64,000 bases of DNA from Pholiota molesta (Eukaryota > Basidiomycota > Agaricomycetes > Agaricales > Strophariaceae). The translations under genes were made by a program, and so were the position numbers. Position 1 is the first letter of the stretch. The number at the start of each line of letters is the position of its first letter. The notes under the pieces are model-generated. The model was given only the letters and a program-made list of their open reading frames with translations. It was not told where the DNA came from and searched no databases. The stretch covers positions 453,192 through 517,191 of the forward strand of contig JACGCK010000020.1 in assembly GCA_014925825.1 (NCBI GenBank), read 5' to 3'. Of this stretch, positions 34,613 to 49,143 are shown one piece after another.

Positions 34613-37600
34613 ATGCCCCCTAAATCTAATACTCAATGCAGCTGGATATGCACTTTATTCTATGATCATCCCTGCCAAGCTGATAATTCCCATCTTAGTG
34701 GTGACAAGTTGAAAGTCTACTGTATGCAGTGCTTTGACAAAGCTCTGCGAGAACTTAAACATGAAGAAGATGCTAGGGTTGCCAGAAGCAAGCAAGAGCA
34801 ACCCCAGGCAGAGAGCATTCTACAAGAAACCAGTACATCTTATTTATTTACTATATAGATAATGCTACCAACAATAATTTTTTAGTATTTGCAAACAACT
34901 CTTTCATCCATCAAGCAGTGCATCAATTGCATGTCCAGACACTTGCTAATCACCTAATCCAATGTGCGCTTCAACCTCAGAGTGTCATTCAAAGGGCTGT
35001 AGAATACAAAGTGAACTTTAAGGGAAAAGGACCAGCAGTAGCATCTCCCTCAAGAAGAGATAGATTTCCTAAACATTCAGAAGCTGGTAATTAATATAAT
35101 TTCTGAATCCAGCTCACCTTCATATTTTGCTCAAATTCTTCCATATAGATTTATCTAATATGCCTGTGGATTTAAACATCGACCATTTACTTCAATCACA
35201 TTGCTATTATCCATACAATTTATCTAGTATAACAGCTGGATCAAATTTTGCTTTGGGTTCAAGATCCCAAGTTGGAACTAGGCTGCCTTTTGTATATGCA
35301 GACAGCCTTGGTTCTTCTGATTCTATATCTGCAGCTGGCAGACTATTGACCTGGCCTTCTCCCACACCTTCTTTGCACCCACCATTCAGAGTGGGCTCTG
35401 TCACAGGTTCGGCTCCTCTAAGGCACCATGCTTCTTCTCCTGCCATTCCCATGTCTATATCAAATATACTGAGCACAAGACCTCTGATTTCTTGGACTCC
35501 AGAGCACAGAAAGCTTTTTGAAAAGAAAATTGTATAATGTGCATGACAGCATCGGCTGGATTTCCTTTGGGTTGGATGGAAAATCCGGAATGGAAATTGT
35601 TTTGCAATGAATTTATCCCAGGTGCACACACCATTAGTGTTTGCAGGTCCAGTTACAAGACTGGAAAAAGACCAGAAAAAAAAAACAGACCATAGCCACA
35701 GTGGACCAAAAATAGAATGGACTGATTGCTGCAACCACAGTCCGGTCCACAGTCTTTCCTAATTCTCCAAATCAAAAGACCAATAAAAACCAGTTAGGAC
35801 TGGTTGCAACTGGTCTTTCCATGAGGTTTTTTGTAGTGTAGTAGAGCATTAATAATCCTTTTGAACAATGCCAAAACCATATTTTTATGCATAAGAATTG
35901 ACAAAGATATTAATAGTTTATGATCAACTGAGTATTTTGGGTGCTTATACGCTTTTGTGTGCGTTTCAGCCAATAAGTGTTCGTACCTTTTGCAAACTTG
36001 TAAATATATGAAGAAGATATACATCTACCAAATGCATTTTAGACCTAAGCAATTGAGCAGTATTTGACTGAGTTATAATTAAATTGATGATCACTACATC
36101 ACCAGACTACTAACAAGATGCTTTTGCCAGTGTTTCATTCATTAAGTAAGCTAGCCTTTTGCAAACCAAGGTCAAGGTAGAACATCTAAATAACTATTTA
36201 ATGAGCTCTTACACATAATCACAGGATGCACTACCAAATAAAGGCGTGTCTTTTATTTGGTATTTATGTTGTAATTCATTTACATCTGAGACCAGATATT
36301 GTACAGTAATTTACCTATGAAATATTTGTTATGAGTCAATAAATAAAAAGGCCTGATGTCTTTGGTACATATGCGATAAGATATTTGAAGTATATCAAGC
36401 ACATGAACTTTGTAGATTTATCTGGTACAGTTATTGTCACATGCATCACAATAACATATAGAATATATGCACGGGATATTTTTGGTACATACTATTTAGA
36501 CCTTGACATATGCATGAACTATGAATACATTAGCCATGTTTATTTGGAGCCAAATTGTAAGCTATAGGGACAGTTAATAGGCAGATTATTTGAAGTACAT
36601 GTCAATTTAAAGTTCCCAAATTTCGGCAATCCTGCACAATTTCTGAAATTGCTATGTGCAAATTTGAGCAATCTCACACAAATTCTGAAATTGCCGTATG
36701 TGCAATTTCCAAGTGCGCAAATTTGCGCAATCTCACGCAAATTTTTGCATGCAAATTCGTGCAATCCTGTGCAAGCCACAAATTCAAGATTTGCACACCT
36801 ATTCCAAATTTGCACACTCGAAAATTGCACACACAGCAATTTCAGAAATTGCATGGGATTGTGCAAATTTGCACACTTGGAAATAATTTGCTACATGCAA
36901 ATTCTGAAATTGCCATATGCACGATTTGTGCAAATTCACGCAATCCTGCACAAACCGCAATTTCAAGATTTGTGCATCTATCCCAAATTTGCACACTCAA
37001 AAATTGTGTGCACAGCAATTTCAAAATTTGCGCAGGATTGCGCAAATTTGTGCGCTTGGAAATTGTGCATATGGCAATTTCAGAATTTGCGTGAGATTGT
37101 GCAAATTTGCACACAATTGCGGATATGGCAATTTCAGAACTTCTGTGACATTGCACAAATTTGCACACTAGGGAATTGTGCAAGATTGTCCAATTTGTGC
37201 ATAGCAATTTCAGATATTGCGCAGGATTGCTGAAATTTGCACACTTTAAATTGACATGTACTTCAAATAAGCTACCTAATAACTGTCCCTATAGCTTACA
37301 ATTTGGCTTCAAATAAATGTGGCTAATTTATCCATAGTTCATGCATATGTCAAGGTCTAAATATGTACCAAAAATATCATGTGCATATATTCTATATGTT
37401 GTTGTGATGCATGTGACAATAACCATACCAGATAAATTTACAAAGTTCATATGCTTGATATATTTCAAATATCTTATTGCATATGCACCAAATATATCAG
37501 GCCTTTTTATTTATTGACTCATAACAAATATCTCATTGATAAATTACTGCACAATATCTGGTCTTAGATGTAAATAAATTACCACATAAATACCAAATAA

Positions 37601-38907
37601 AAAACACACCTTTATTTAGTAGCGTGTCCTGTGAATATTTGGCTAGGAAATCATTGAGATATGGGCAAATGTGCTCAAGTAGTCCAATTTCTACTATATA
37701 AATGGTTTCTATAGGTAAAATCCAGACTAAAATGCTGGTTCAGACCGGTCTACAACCAGTTCTCAACCAGTCTTAGCTAGGACTGGTTGAGACTGGTTTT
37801 TGTCAGTTGCTGAACCAAGACCAACATAAACCAGTCTATGTTGGTCTTCATCAGTTTTTTGCAGTCTTGAGACTGCCCTAGACTAGTCTTGGTCTTGGTC
37901 TTGCCAAATATGGGCAAAAGACCAGACCAGACTGGACCTGCAAACACTATGCATTATTGATCTCATGCAAGGTTCTCACTAACCAGATTCTAACAAGTGT
38001 TGTGGATAACTTTCGAATCAAAGTAAAGAAAGAGTTGAAGTGACAAGAGGCTACACTGCAAAGCAACAGTTGGAGTGGTGTCAATAATCATCATCTTATT
38101 GCATTTATGATTATTGTGAATAAAAAGGTGTCTTTCATATTTGATCTACTATCCATTGTCCGATAACAATCTTTATTCAATTATATACTAGGTGCAAACT
38201 GTCAAGGTTTGCAACACAACCAAGGAGCATAAAAAGGCCGAGCTATACCTTGAAGATATTGAAGAAGTATATAGGAAATTATTGATGAGTGAAAGGTCAT
38301 TGTTGTGGGCCTTGTTACAGATGCTTCAGGAGAGGCCAGGAAAGCTCACTGGCTTTTGCTAATAGATATCTCCAGTGGTCATCACTGACTGTTATGCCAC
38401 CAAGTAAGGCTATTTTATTTCTGGGCTACTTGTTCTACTATATTATATCTTATCTAGATAAATCTAATCATTGGTGACTACTTTTGCTCCAAATCAGATT
38501 CACTTCAGTACACCGAGTCAGCTTCACAGCTTATTTCCTGGCTGTGAAGTAAATCAAGATCTCATGCATCTTCCTCTTGCTGTCCTGTGGGCAGTTATCA
38601 CATGATGGATAGCTCACTATACATCATATCAACATCTCCTGTGCTTTATCCAATCTTAAAAGCCTTGCCTTGAATGATCTTTTGTTATCTGAAGAAGACA
38701 AGGTTTTATCTCTGGTGATGCAGCCCGAAGCATAAAGGACATGAATGCTCAATATTATCAACAACACTTCTTTTTGGCATAGTATAGCCTTGTATGTTTC
38801 TTTTCTTCACTAAGTTACTATGCTAACTGATTTACAGAGTTGCTTGTTTTCTGGAATCACTAGCTGTTGCCACAAATGTTGTTCAGAGTGCATTTTGCCA
38901 ACTCGAT
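34613..38907 (+). pseudogene. Decayed hAT transposase, copy 2
   Basis: Same broken gene as at 26053, with the same insertion and stops. From about 38,160 extra single-base deletions break the DUF659 region further: the block around TDASGEARKAH is in a different frame from its neighbours. These changes are absent from copies 1 and 3. Confidence 0.75.
35637..37947. mobile_element. Foldback-type TA-flanked element, copy 2
   Basis: Same termini, TA flanks, arms and loop as 27075-29385, and also 2311 bases. One T fewer in the loop (near 37195) is shared with copy 3, and one A more is found near 35682. The element clearly travelled with the unit and was not independently inserted. Confidence 0.85.
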
Positions 38908-40210
38908 CTGTGGTACTGTGACTGACATTGGAACACTTGCAAAAAACCTAACCCACAGATCCGGATACCTGTTCCCATAGGTCCATGTGAGTCCAGGTTT
39001 GGAATTCTGTAATGACAGGTATCTGTGGCTGACCTGTGGCCTACATCACCTCAGGTTGTAAAATTTGTAGCATAATATATCTTCAAAAGTCCTTTTAACA
39101 GTACCAAAATCATAATTTAGCTCATGAATTGACAACTTGTTCATAGTTTCAATTCACTAAGTACTGTAGTATTTCAGTTGATTCAGCCAGGGTGTGACCT
39201 TGACCAGTTGGACACAATTTTGAAAGTGGCCAACTTTGTGGTGACCTGGGACTGGCCGAAAATTCAGCCAAAAGCCAAATGAGGCAAAAAAACTTGGTTT
39301 ACCAGCACCGCAGGGCAAATTTTTTTGGAGGTCTTTCAGCCACTTTTTTGCAGTGGCCAGAATTACTGTGACATGGGACAACCAACCAATTGCGGCCAGG
39401 CCAAGAGGCCTGTGACCTGTGATGGCCAAATCAACCAAATACTATAGTATTTTGGGCACTTAAAACACTTTTGCTCGTGTTTCAGCCATTAAGTGCCCGT
39501 ACCCTTCGCAATTTTACCATAGATAAAGTTGTATATATCTATAGGTCACTTTAGACCTTGCTAATTAAATAATATCTGACTGAATTATAATCAAATTATG
39601 TTTTACTCTTTTGAAGACTGACAAGACGCTTTTGCCACATTTCAGTAGTTAAGTGCTCACCTTTCGCAAAATTCATCATAGGTAAAGTACTATATATCTA
39701 CACAACACAGCTTAAATCTTGTTAATCAAATAATATTTGACTTAGTTATAAGCAAATCAATGTGTGTTGCTGTTCTTGCCTACTAACAAGTCGGTTTTGT
39801 TAATGTTTCATTCGCTACATAAGCTAGCCTTTTGCAAGCTTAGGTCCAAATAATCTTTAAAATACACTACGGGTTAATTTAATATATTTTTTCCATGGAG
39901 AACTCAGTGAGATATAACAAATTTGTTGAACTAGTGATATTGAGATTGATAATCATAAACTAGTATTTACATTAGATGTGTCACATATAAATTGTATATA
40001 TCAGTGACAGGTAATCACAGGTAAACCTGTGAGTACTGCATTGACCTGTCTACATGCAGGTACCTGCCAAACTCATGAAAACCTGTAGGTCTTGACTGTG
40101 AGTCCAGGTGAACCATGGGAACAAACCCATACAGATCCAGGTATAAATTTTTGAGTAAGAAATACCATGGGTATGGGTCCAGGATCCATGGGTTGACTCA
40201 TGTCCAGCCT
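38908..40210. mobile_element. CAGGT-rich inserted element, copy 2
   Basis: Counterpart of 30358-31697, about 37 bases shorter through scattered one-base losses. Confidence 0.5.
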
Positions 40211-40587
40211 TATGTGGTGTGATGGTGATAGGCACTGAAGCAAATGGGGCAGCAGTGCCACAAGAGATGTGAAGGGATTGGGGATGGGACAATGAAGGAA
40301 AGACCCAGGTAGCAGGAATCCACCTGGTATGTCACTGCGCTTTCTTCAATCCCCCTCTGACCATTCCCCACCAACCCCTCACAGCACACCACTGGTGACA
40401 GGTTTTCCACCCAAGCCCCAGCATTCCAATGCAGGCAATGACCATTACCAGCCCACTACCACCCTCACTCGCACATGGCCATGACAAGCAGGGCACACTT
40501 GTTGAGGCTGGTGCCCTTGTCCACTTCCAGTTGGACAAGGGCACAATGGGTATGTTTCTTTTTCTTGCCATGTGTGCCACCTCTCTA

Positions 40588-41457
40588 GTGTTTGCAGGTC
40601 TGGTCTGGTCTGGTCTTTTGCCCATATTTGGCATAACAAAGACCAAAACTGGTCCAGGGCAGTCTCAAGACTGCAAAAGACCAACAAAGACTGACATAGA
40701 CTGGTTTACATCGGTCTTGGGCAGTCCAGCAACCAAAAAAACTGGTCTCAACCAGTCCTAGTAAAGACTGGTTGAGAACTGGTTGTAGATCAGTCTGGAC
40801 CAGCATTTTAGGCTGGATTTTACCTGTAGAAACCATTTAAATAGTAGAAATTAGACTACTTGAGCGCATTTGCTTATATCTCAATGAGTTCTTAACCGAA
40901 TATTATGTAAAAATGCTCATTAAATAGGTATCTTAATTTTCTACCTTGGCCCCTGGTTTGCAAAAGGTAGCTTACTTAAGGAAGGAAACATTGGCAAAAG
41001 TGTCTTGTAGTAGTCTGGTAAGGTACAGATTATCAATTTTATTATAGCTCAGTCAAATATTGTTTGATTACTTAGGTCTAAAATGAATTTGGTAGATAAA
41101 CATGCCCTCCATGTATGTGCAAGTTTGCAAAGGGTATTGGCAATCAATGGTGGAAACACAGGCAAAAGCGTTTATAAGCACCCAAAATACTCAGTTGATC
41201 ATAAACTATTAGTATCTTCATCAATTCTTATGCTAAAAATATGATTTTAACATTGTTTGAAATGGTTGTTAATGGTCTACTACACTACAAAAAATTTCGC
41301 AGGAAGACTGCTTGAAACCGGTCCTAACCAGTTTTTATTGGTCTTTTGATTTGGAGAATCAGGAAAGAGTGTGGACTGGACCACAGTTGTGGTCTTGATC
41401 AGTCTGTTCTATTTTCGGTCCACTGTGGTTATGGTCCAGTCTTTTTCCGGTCCTTTT
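40588..41457. mobile_element. Short relative of the foldback element, copy 2
   Basis: Counterpart of 32085-32954 with identical limits and length. Confidence 0.7.
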
Positions 41458-41459
41458 TA

Positions 41460-42261
41460 AGGCTGAGCATGGGTGCGGGTCCACAAAGGTAACCCGCAGG
41501 TATACCCGTGGGAATACCTGCGGGTCCAGTGATCCGCGGATCCGGGTCACCCGTGACCATGGGTCGGCGCAGATCCAGGTATGACTTTCGGCGTTGGCAG
41601 GTTTACCTGCGGGTACCTTCGGGTCGATCCATAAGTTGGAGCTCCGCTTCAATCGACTCAACCAACATCCAACGGGAGATTTCTCGTACCCTGCTCACCA
41701 CCCGCGCTCATCGCCCATGCTCATCAGCCACGCTCACCGCGCCCCGCACTCCCGCGCACCAATGACAAAGGAAGGGGAGGAGAGAGCAAGGGGAGACCCG
41801 GGAGTGGGAGACCCACAAGGTACGCCCCCCTACGCATTCCGCCCTCGCTCGCCGCTGACCACGACCGCTCCCCACAGCCTCCATGCACGCCAACGAGGCG
41901 CTACGGCCAGGCCCCGCTCGATACGCGCCCGCCCGCGACATCGTGTCACGTCACCCGCCCGCGACATTGTGCCACATCACCCGCCCGCGACATCGTGCCG
42001 CGGCGCTCGCAACACGATGACAACGGCCCCGCACTGCCTGCCACGTCGTCCCGCGGCGCACGACACCATGACGACCAAAGCCCCGCCCCTCCCGCGACAT
42101 CGTGCTGCGGCGCACGCGCACGATGACAACGGCCACCCGACACCCGCCATGTCGTCCCGTCCCGCCCCCGCTCGCTGTGCACCTGGCGTGCCACGTCACC
42201 CACCCGCGACATTATGCCGTGGCGCCCGCACACGATGACATACTGCCCGTTATGTCGTCCC
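41460..42261. mobile_element. GC-rich AGGCTGAGC element, truncated copy 2
   Basis: Same truncation point as copy 1 (after GTCGTCCC), with a few small differences in the GC-rich core. Confidence 0.8.
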
Positions 42262-43111
42262 ATTTTTAGCTACACAGGGTGATTTAGTATCTAACGGAAA
42301 TCACAACCTCAGGATATTCAGAGCTGGGTATGAAACCTGCGAGCAAGCTGCTAAATTGCTGACACGGCCCTGTATGGCATCAGGCAGCAGAAACCTGCTA
42401 TTTATGCCGAACACACATTGATCAAATAGCTGTCAAGCGATGTTTGGCTCCAGATGCCATCGAGCTGTTGTTCATTTGGCGGTGTACTGGGTGCATCAAA
42501 ACCCTTATGGGGAAAAGCTACCAGACTGTGGTTTGAATTAGTGATGTGTGTGCTGTACACACGAGTACCTGGTATGATACCGGGTATGGTACCAGGTAGT
42601 AAGTACCTGGTACTACCTGGTATGTGTGAAATACCCATCCCAAAGCTGTCCCACACTGCCAGGAGGGATGTGGGAACCAAGATTATGATGTGGGAATCAA
42701 GATTATCAACTGGTGCAATACATGAATCATGATTGTTGAATCTGCACCCCCTCTGCTCCTTCCGCCCCACTGTTTGCCTTGTGTATGCAGAAAAAATGGC
42801 TTCAATAGATAGACATTAGGCTACCATGATAAATAAATGTCTGCCACCACAGATTGACTGAATATAAATATAATGGGAACATATTCTAAATGCAGACTCT
42901 TTCTTAGTAATTCCTTACTGTATATGGCTTTCTGTTCACTGCAACTGTCAATGAGTGTTCATTGTAAACTGATAGGACACTCTAAATATCAATAAGAATC
43001 ATTCACATTCGCATGAGACACTTCTCAATCAATGTACTGGCAATCAAGTTGAATTGCTTATTTTAAGTGAGAGCACAGATAGTGGTGATTGAATGAGCTC
43101 CATCCTTTACC

Positions 43112-46100
43112 ATGCCCCCTAAATCTAATACTCAATGCAGCTGGATATGCACTTTATTCTATGATCATCCCTGCCAAGCTGATAATTCCCATCTTAGTGG
43201 TGACAAGTTGAAAGTCTACTGTATGCAGTGCTTTGACAAAGCTCTGCGAGAACTTAAACATGAAGAAGATGCTAGGGTTGCCAGAAGCAAGCAAGAGCAA
43301 CCCCAGGCAGAGAGCATTCTACAAGAAACCAGTACATCTTATTTATTTACTATATAGATAATGCTACCAACAATAATTTTTTAGTATTTGCAAACAACTC
43401 TTTCATCCATCAAGCAGTGCATCAATTGCATGTCCAGACACTTGCTAATCACCTAATCCAATGTGCGCTTCAACCTCAGAGTGTCATTCAAAGGGCTGTA
43501 GAATACAAAGTGAACTTTAAGGGAAAAGGACCAGCAGTAGCATCTCCCTCAAGAAGAGATAGATTTCCTAAACATTCAGAAGCTGGTAATTAATATAATT
43601 TCTGAATCCAGCTCACCTTCATATTTTGCTCAAATTCTTCCATATAGATTTATCTAATATGCCTGTGGATTTAAACATCGACCATTTACTTCAATCACAT
43701 TGCTATTATCCATACAATTTATCTAGTATAACAGCTGGATCAAATTTTGCTTTGGGTTCAAGATCCCAAGTTGGAACTAGGCTGCCTTTTGTATATGCAG
43801 ACAGCCTTGGTTCTTCTGATTCTATATCTGCAGCTGGCAGACTATTGACCTGGCCTTCTCCACACCTTCTTTGCACCCCACCATTCAGAGTGGGCTCTGT
43901 CACAGGTTCGGCTCCTCTAAGGCACCATGCTTCTTCTCCTGCCATTCCCATGTCTATATCAAATATACTGAGCACAAGACCTCTGATTTCTTGGACTCCA
44001 GAGCACAGAAAGCTTTTTGAAAAGAAAATTGTATAATGTGCATGACAGCATCGGCTGGATTTCCTTTGGGTTGGATGGAAAATCCGGAATGGAAATTGTT
44101 TTGCAATGAATTTATCCCAGGTGCACACACCATTAGTGTTTGCAGGTCCAGTTACAAGACTGGAAAAAGACCAGAAAAAAAAAACAGACCATAGCCACAG
44201 TGGACCAAAAATAGAATGGACTGATTGCTGCAACCACAGTCCGGTCCACAGTCTTTCCTAATTCTCCAAATCAAAAGACCAATAAAAACCAGTTAGGACT
44301 GGTTGCAACTGGTCTTTCCATGAGGTTTTTTGTAGTGTAGTAGAGCATTAATAATCCTTTTGAACAATGCCAAAACCATATTTTTATGCATAAGAATTGA
44401 CAAAGATATTAATAGTTTATGATCAACTGAGTATTTTGGGTGCTTATACGCTTTTGTGTGCGTTTCAGCCAATAAGTGTTCGTACCTTTTGCAAACTTGT
44501 AAATATATGAAGAAGATATACATCTACCAAATGCATTTTAGACCTAAGCAATTGAGCAGTATTTGACTGAGTTATAATTAAATTGATGATCACTACATCA
44601 CCAGACTACTAACAAGATGCTTTTGCCAGTGTTTCATTCATTAAGTAAGCTAGCCTTTTGCAAACCAAGGTCAAGGTAGAACATCTAAATAACTATTTAA
44701 TGAGCTCTTACACATAATCACAGGATGCACTACCAAATAAAGGCGTGTCTTTTATTTGGTATTTATGTTGTAATTCATTTACATCTGAGACCAGATATTG
44801 TACAGTAATTTACCTATGAAATATTTGTTATGAGTCAATAAATAAAAAGGCCTGATGTCTTTGGTACATATGCGATAAGATATTTGAAGTATATCAAGCA
44901 CATGAACTTTGTAGATTTATCTGGTACAGTTATTGTCACATGCATCACAATAACATATAGAATATATGCACGGGATATTTTTGGTACATACTATTTAGAC
45001 CTTGACATATGCATGAACTATGAATACATTAGCCATGTTTATTTGGAGCCAAATTGTAAGCTATAGGGACAGTTAATAGGCAGATTATTTGAAGTACATG
45101 TCAATTTAAAGTTCCCAAATTTCGGCAATCCTGCACAATTTCTGAAATTGCTATGTGCAAATTTGAGCAATCTCACACAAATTCTGAAATTGCCGTATGT
45201 GCAATTTCCAAGTGCGCAAATTTGCGCAATCTCACGCAAATTTTTGCATGCAAATTCGTGCAATCCTGTGCAAGCCACAAATTCAAGATTTGCACACCTA
45301 TTCCAAATTTGCACACTCGAAAATTGCACACACAGCAATTTCAGAAATTGCATGGGATTGTGCAAATTTGCACACTTGGAAATAATTTGCTACATGCAAA
45401 TTCTGAAATTGCCATATGCACGATTTGTGCAAATTCACGCAATCCTGCACAAACCGCAATTTCAAGATTTGTGCATCTATCCCAAATTTGCACACTCAAA
45501 AATTGTGTGCACAGCAATTTCAAAATTTGCGCAGGATTGCGCAAATTTGTGCGCTTGGAAATTGTGCATATGGCAATTTCAGAATTTGCGTGAGATTGTG
45601 CAAATTTGCACACAATTGCGGATATGGCAATTTCAGAACTTCTGTGACATTGCACAAATTTGCACACTAGGGAATTGTGCAAGATTGTCCAATTTGTGCA
45701 TAGCAATTTCAGATATTGCGCAGGATTGCTGAAATTTGCACACTTTAAATTGACATGTACTTCAAATAAGCTACCTAATAACTGTCCCTATAGCTTACAA
45801 TTTGGCTTCAAATAAATGTGGCTAATTTATCCATAGTTCATGCATATGTCAAGGTCTAAATATGTACCAAAAATATCATGTGCATATATTCTATATGTTG
45901 TTGTGATGCATGTGACAATAACCATACCAGATAAATTTACAAAGTTCATATGCTTGATATATTTCAAATATCTTATTGCATATGCACCAAATATATCAGG
46001 CCTTTTTATTTATTGACTCATAACAAATATCTCATTGATAAATTACTGCACAATATCTGGTCTTAGATGTAAATAAATTACCACATAAATACCAAATAAA

Positions 46101-47419
46101 AAACACACCTTTATTTAGTAGCGTGTCCTGTGAATATTTGGCTAGGAAATCATTGAGATATGGGCAAATGTGCTCAAGTAGTCCAATTTCTACTATATAA
46201 ATGGTTTCTATAGGTAAAATCCAGACTAAAATGCTGGTTCAGACCGGTCTACAACCAGTTCTCAACCAGTCTTAGCTAGGACTGGTTGAGACTGGTTTTT
46301 GTCAGTTGCTGAACCAAGACCAACATAAACCAGTCTATGTTGGTCTTCATCAGTTTTTTTGCAGTCTTGAGACTGCCCTAGACTAGTCTTGGTCTTGGTC
46401 TTGCCAAATATGGGCAAAAGACCAGACCAGACTGGACCTGCAAACACTATGCATTATTGATCTCATGCAAGGTTCTCACTAACCAGATTCTAACAAGTGT
46501 TGTGGATAACTTTCGAATCAAAGTAAAGAAAGAGTTGAAGTGACAAGAGGCTACACTGCAAAGCAACAGTTGGAGTGGTGTCAATAATCATCATCTTATT
46601 GCATTTATGATTATTGTGAATAAAAAGGTGTCTTTCATATTTGATCTACTATCCATTGTCCGATAACAAATCTTTATTCAATTATATACTAGGTGCAAAC
46701 TGTCAAGGTTTGCAACACAACCAAGGAGCATAAAAAGGCCGAGCTATACCTTGAAGATATTGAAGAAGTATATAGGAAATTATTGGATGAGTGAAAGGTC
46801 ATTGTTGTGGGCCTTGTTACAGATGCTTCAGGAGAGGCCAGGAAAGCTCACTGGCTTTTTGCTAATAGATATCCTCCAGTGGTCATCACTGACTGTTATG
46901 CACACCAAGTAAGGCTATTTTATTTCTGGGCTACTTGTTCTACTAATATTATATCTTATCTAGATAAATCTAATCATTGGTGACTACTTTGCTCCAAATC
47001 AGATTCACTTCAGTACACCGAGTCAGCTTCACAGCTTATTTCCTGGCTGTGAAGTAAATCAAGAATCCTCATGCATCTTCCTCTTGCTGTCCTGTGGGCA
47101 GTTATCACATGATGGATAGCTCACTATACATCATATCAACATCTCCTGCTGCTTTATCCATATCTTAAAAGCCTTGCCTTGAATGATCTTTTGTTATCTG
47201 AAGAAGACAAGGTTTTTATCTCTGGTGATGCAGCCGCGAAGCATAAAGGACATGAAATGCTCAATATTATCAACAACACTTCTTTTTGGCATAGTATAGC
47301 CTTGTATGTTTCTTTTCTTCACTAAGTTACTATGCTAACTGATTTACAGAGTTGCTTGTTTTCTGGAATCACTAGCTGTTGCCACAAATGTTGTTCAGAG
47401 TGCATTTTGCCAACTCGAT
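43112..47419 (+). pseudogene. Decayed hAT transposase, copy 3
   Basis: Same gene, same foldback insertion and same stops as copy 1. It confirms that the inactivating changes came before the triplication. Confidence 0.8.
44136..46447. mobile_element. Foldback-type TA-flanked element, copy 3
   Basis: Same element as 27075-29385; 2312 bases. Confidence 0.85.
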
Positions 47420-48756
47420 CTGTGGGTACCTGTGACCTGACATGTGGGAACACTTGCAAAAAACCTAACCCACAGATCCGGATCACCTGTTCCCATAGGT
47501 CCATGTGAGTCCAGGTTTGGAATTCTGTAATGACAGGTATCTGTGGCTGACCTGTGGCCTACATCACCTCAGGTTGTAAAAATTTGTAGCATAATATATC
47601 TTCAAAAGTCCTTTTTAACAGTACCAAAATCATAATTTTAGCTCATGAATTGACAGACTTGTTCATAGTTTCAATTCACTAAGTACTGTAGTATTTCAGT
47701 TGATTCAGCCAGGGGTGTGACCTGTGACCAGTTGGACACAATTTTGAAAGTGGCCAACTTTGTGGTGACCTGGGACTGGCCGAAAATTCAGCCAAAAGCT
47801 CAAATGAGGCAAAAAAAACTTGGTTTACCAGCACCCGCAGGGCAAATTTTTTTGGAGGTCTTTCAGCCACTTTTTTGCAGTGGCCAGAATTACTGTGACA
47901 TGGGACAACCAACCAAATTGCGGCCAGGCCAAGAGGCCTGTGACCTGTGATGGCCAAATCAACCAAAATACTATAGTATTTTGGGCACTTAAAACACTTT
48001 TGCTCGTGTTTCAGCCATTAAGTGCCCGTACCCTTCGCAAATTTACCATAGATAAAAGTTGTATATATCTATAGGTCACTTTTAAGACCTTGCTAATTAA
48101 ATAATATCTGACTGAATTATAATCAAATTAATGTTTCTACTCTTTTGAAGACTGACAAGACGCTTTTGCCCACATTTCAGTAGTTAAGTGCCCTCACCTT
48201 TCGCAAAATTCATCATAGGTAAAGGTACTATATATCTACACAACACAGCTTAAATCTTGTTAATCAAATAATATTTGACTTAGTTATAAGCAAATCAATG
48301 TGTGTTGCTGTTCTTGCCTACTAACAAGTCGGTTTTGTTAATGTTTCATTCGCTACATAAGCTAGCCTTTTGCAAGCTTAGGTCCAAATAAATCTTTAAA
48401 ATACCTACGGGTTAAGTTTTAATCATATTTTTCCATGGAGAACTCAGTGAGATATAACCAAATTTGTTGAACTAGTGATATTGAGATTGATAATCATAAA
48501 CTAGTATTTACATTAGATGTGTCACATATAAATTGTATATATCAGTGACAGGTAATCACAGGTAAACCTGTGAGTACCTGCATTGACCTGTCTACATGCA
48601 GGTACCTGCCAAACTCATGAAAACCTGTAGGTCTTGACCTGTGAGTCCAGGTGAACCATGGGAACAAACCCATACAGATCCAGGTATAAATTTTTGAGTA
48701 AGAAATACCCATGGGTATGGGTCCAGGTGATCCATGGGTTGACTCATGTCCAGCCT
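47420..48756. mobile_element. CAGGT-rich inserted element, copy 3
   Basis: Counterpart of 30358-31697 with only isolated differences. Confidence 0.5.
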
Positions 48757-49143
48757 TATATGGGTGTGATGGTGATAGGCACTGAAGCAAATGGGGCAGC
48801 AGTGCCCACAAGAGATGATGAAGGGATTGGGGAATGGGACAATGAAGGAAAGACCCAGGTAGCAGGAAATCCACCTGGTATGTCACTGCCGCCTTCTCTT
48901 CATCCCCCTCTGACCACTTCCCACCCCAACCCACTCACAGCACACCACTGGTGACAGGTTTTCCACCCAAGCCCCAGCATTCCAATGCAGGCAATGACCA
49001 TTACCAGCCCACTACCACCCTCACTCGCACATGGCCATGACAAGCAGGGCACACTTGTTGAGGCTGGTGCCCTTGTCCACTTCCAGTTGGACAAGGGCAC
49101 AATGGGTATGTTTCTTTTTCTTGCCATGTGTGCCACCTCTCTA

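Larger units (their letters stand above)
33763..42261 (+). repeat. Tandem 8.5 kb unit, copy 2
   Basis: Second copy, 8499 bases. Nearly identical to copy 1 up to ~38,160 and after ~40,400. In between it lacks 59 bases, almost all as single-base deletions. Its left junction (GTCGTCCC then ATTTTTAGCTACA) is identical to that of copy 3. Confidence 0.95.
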
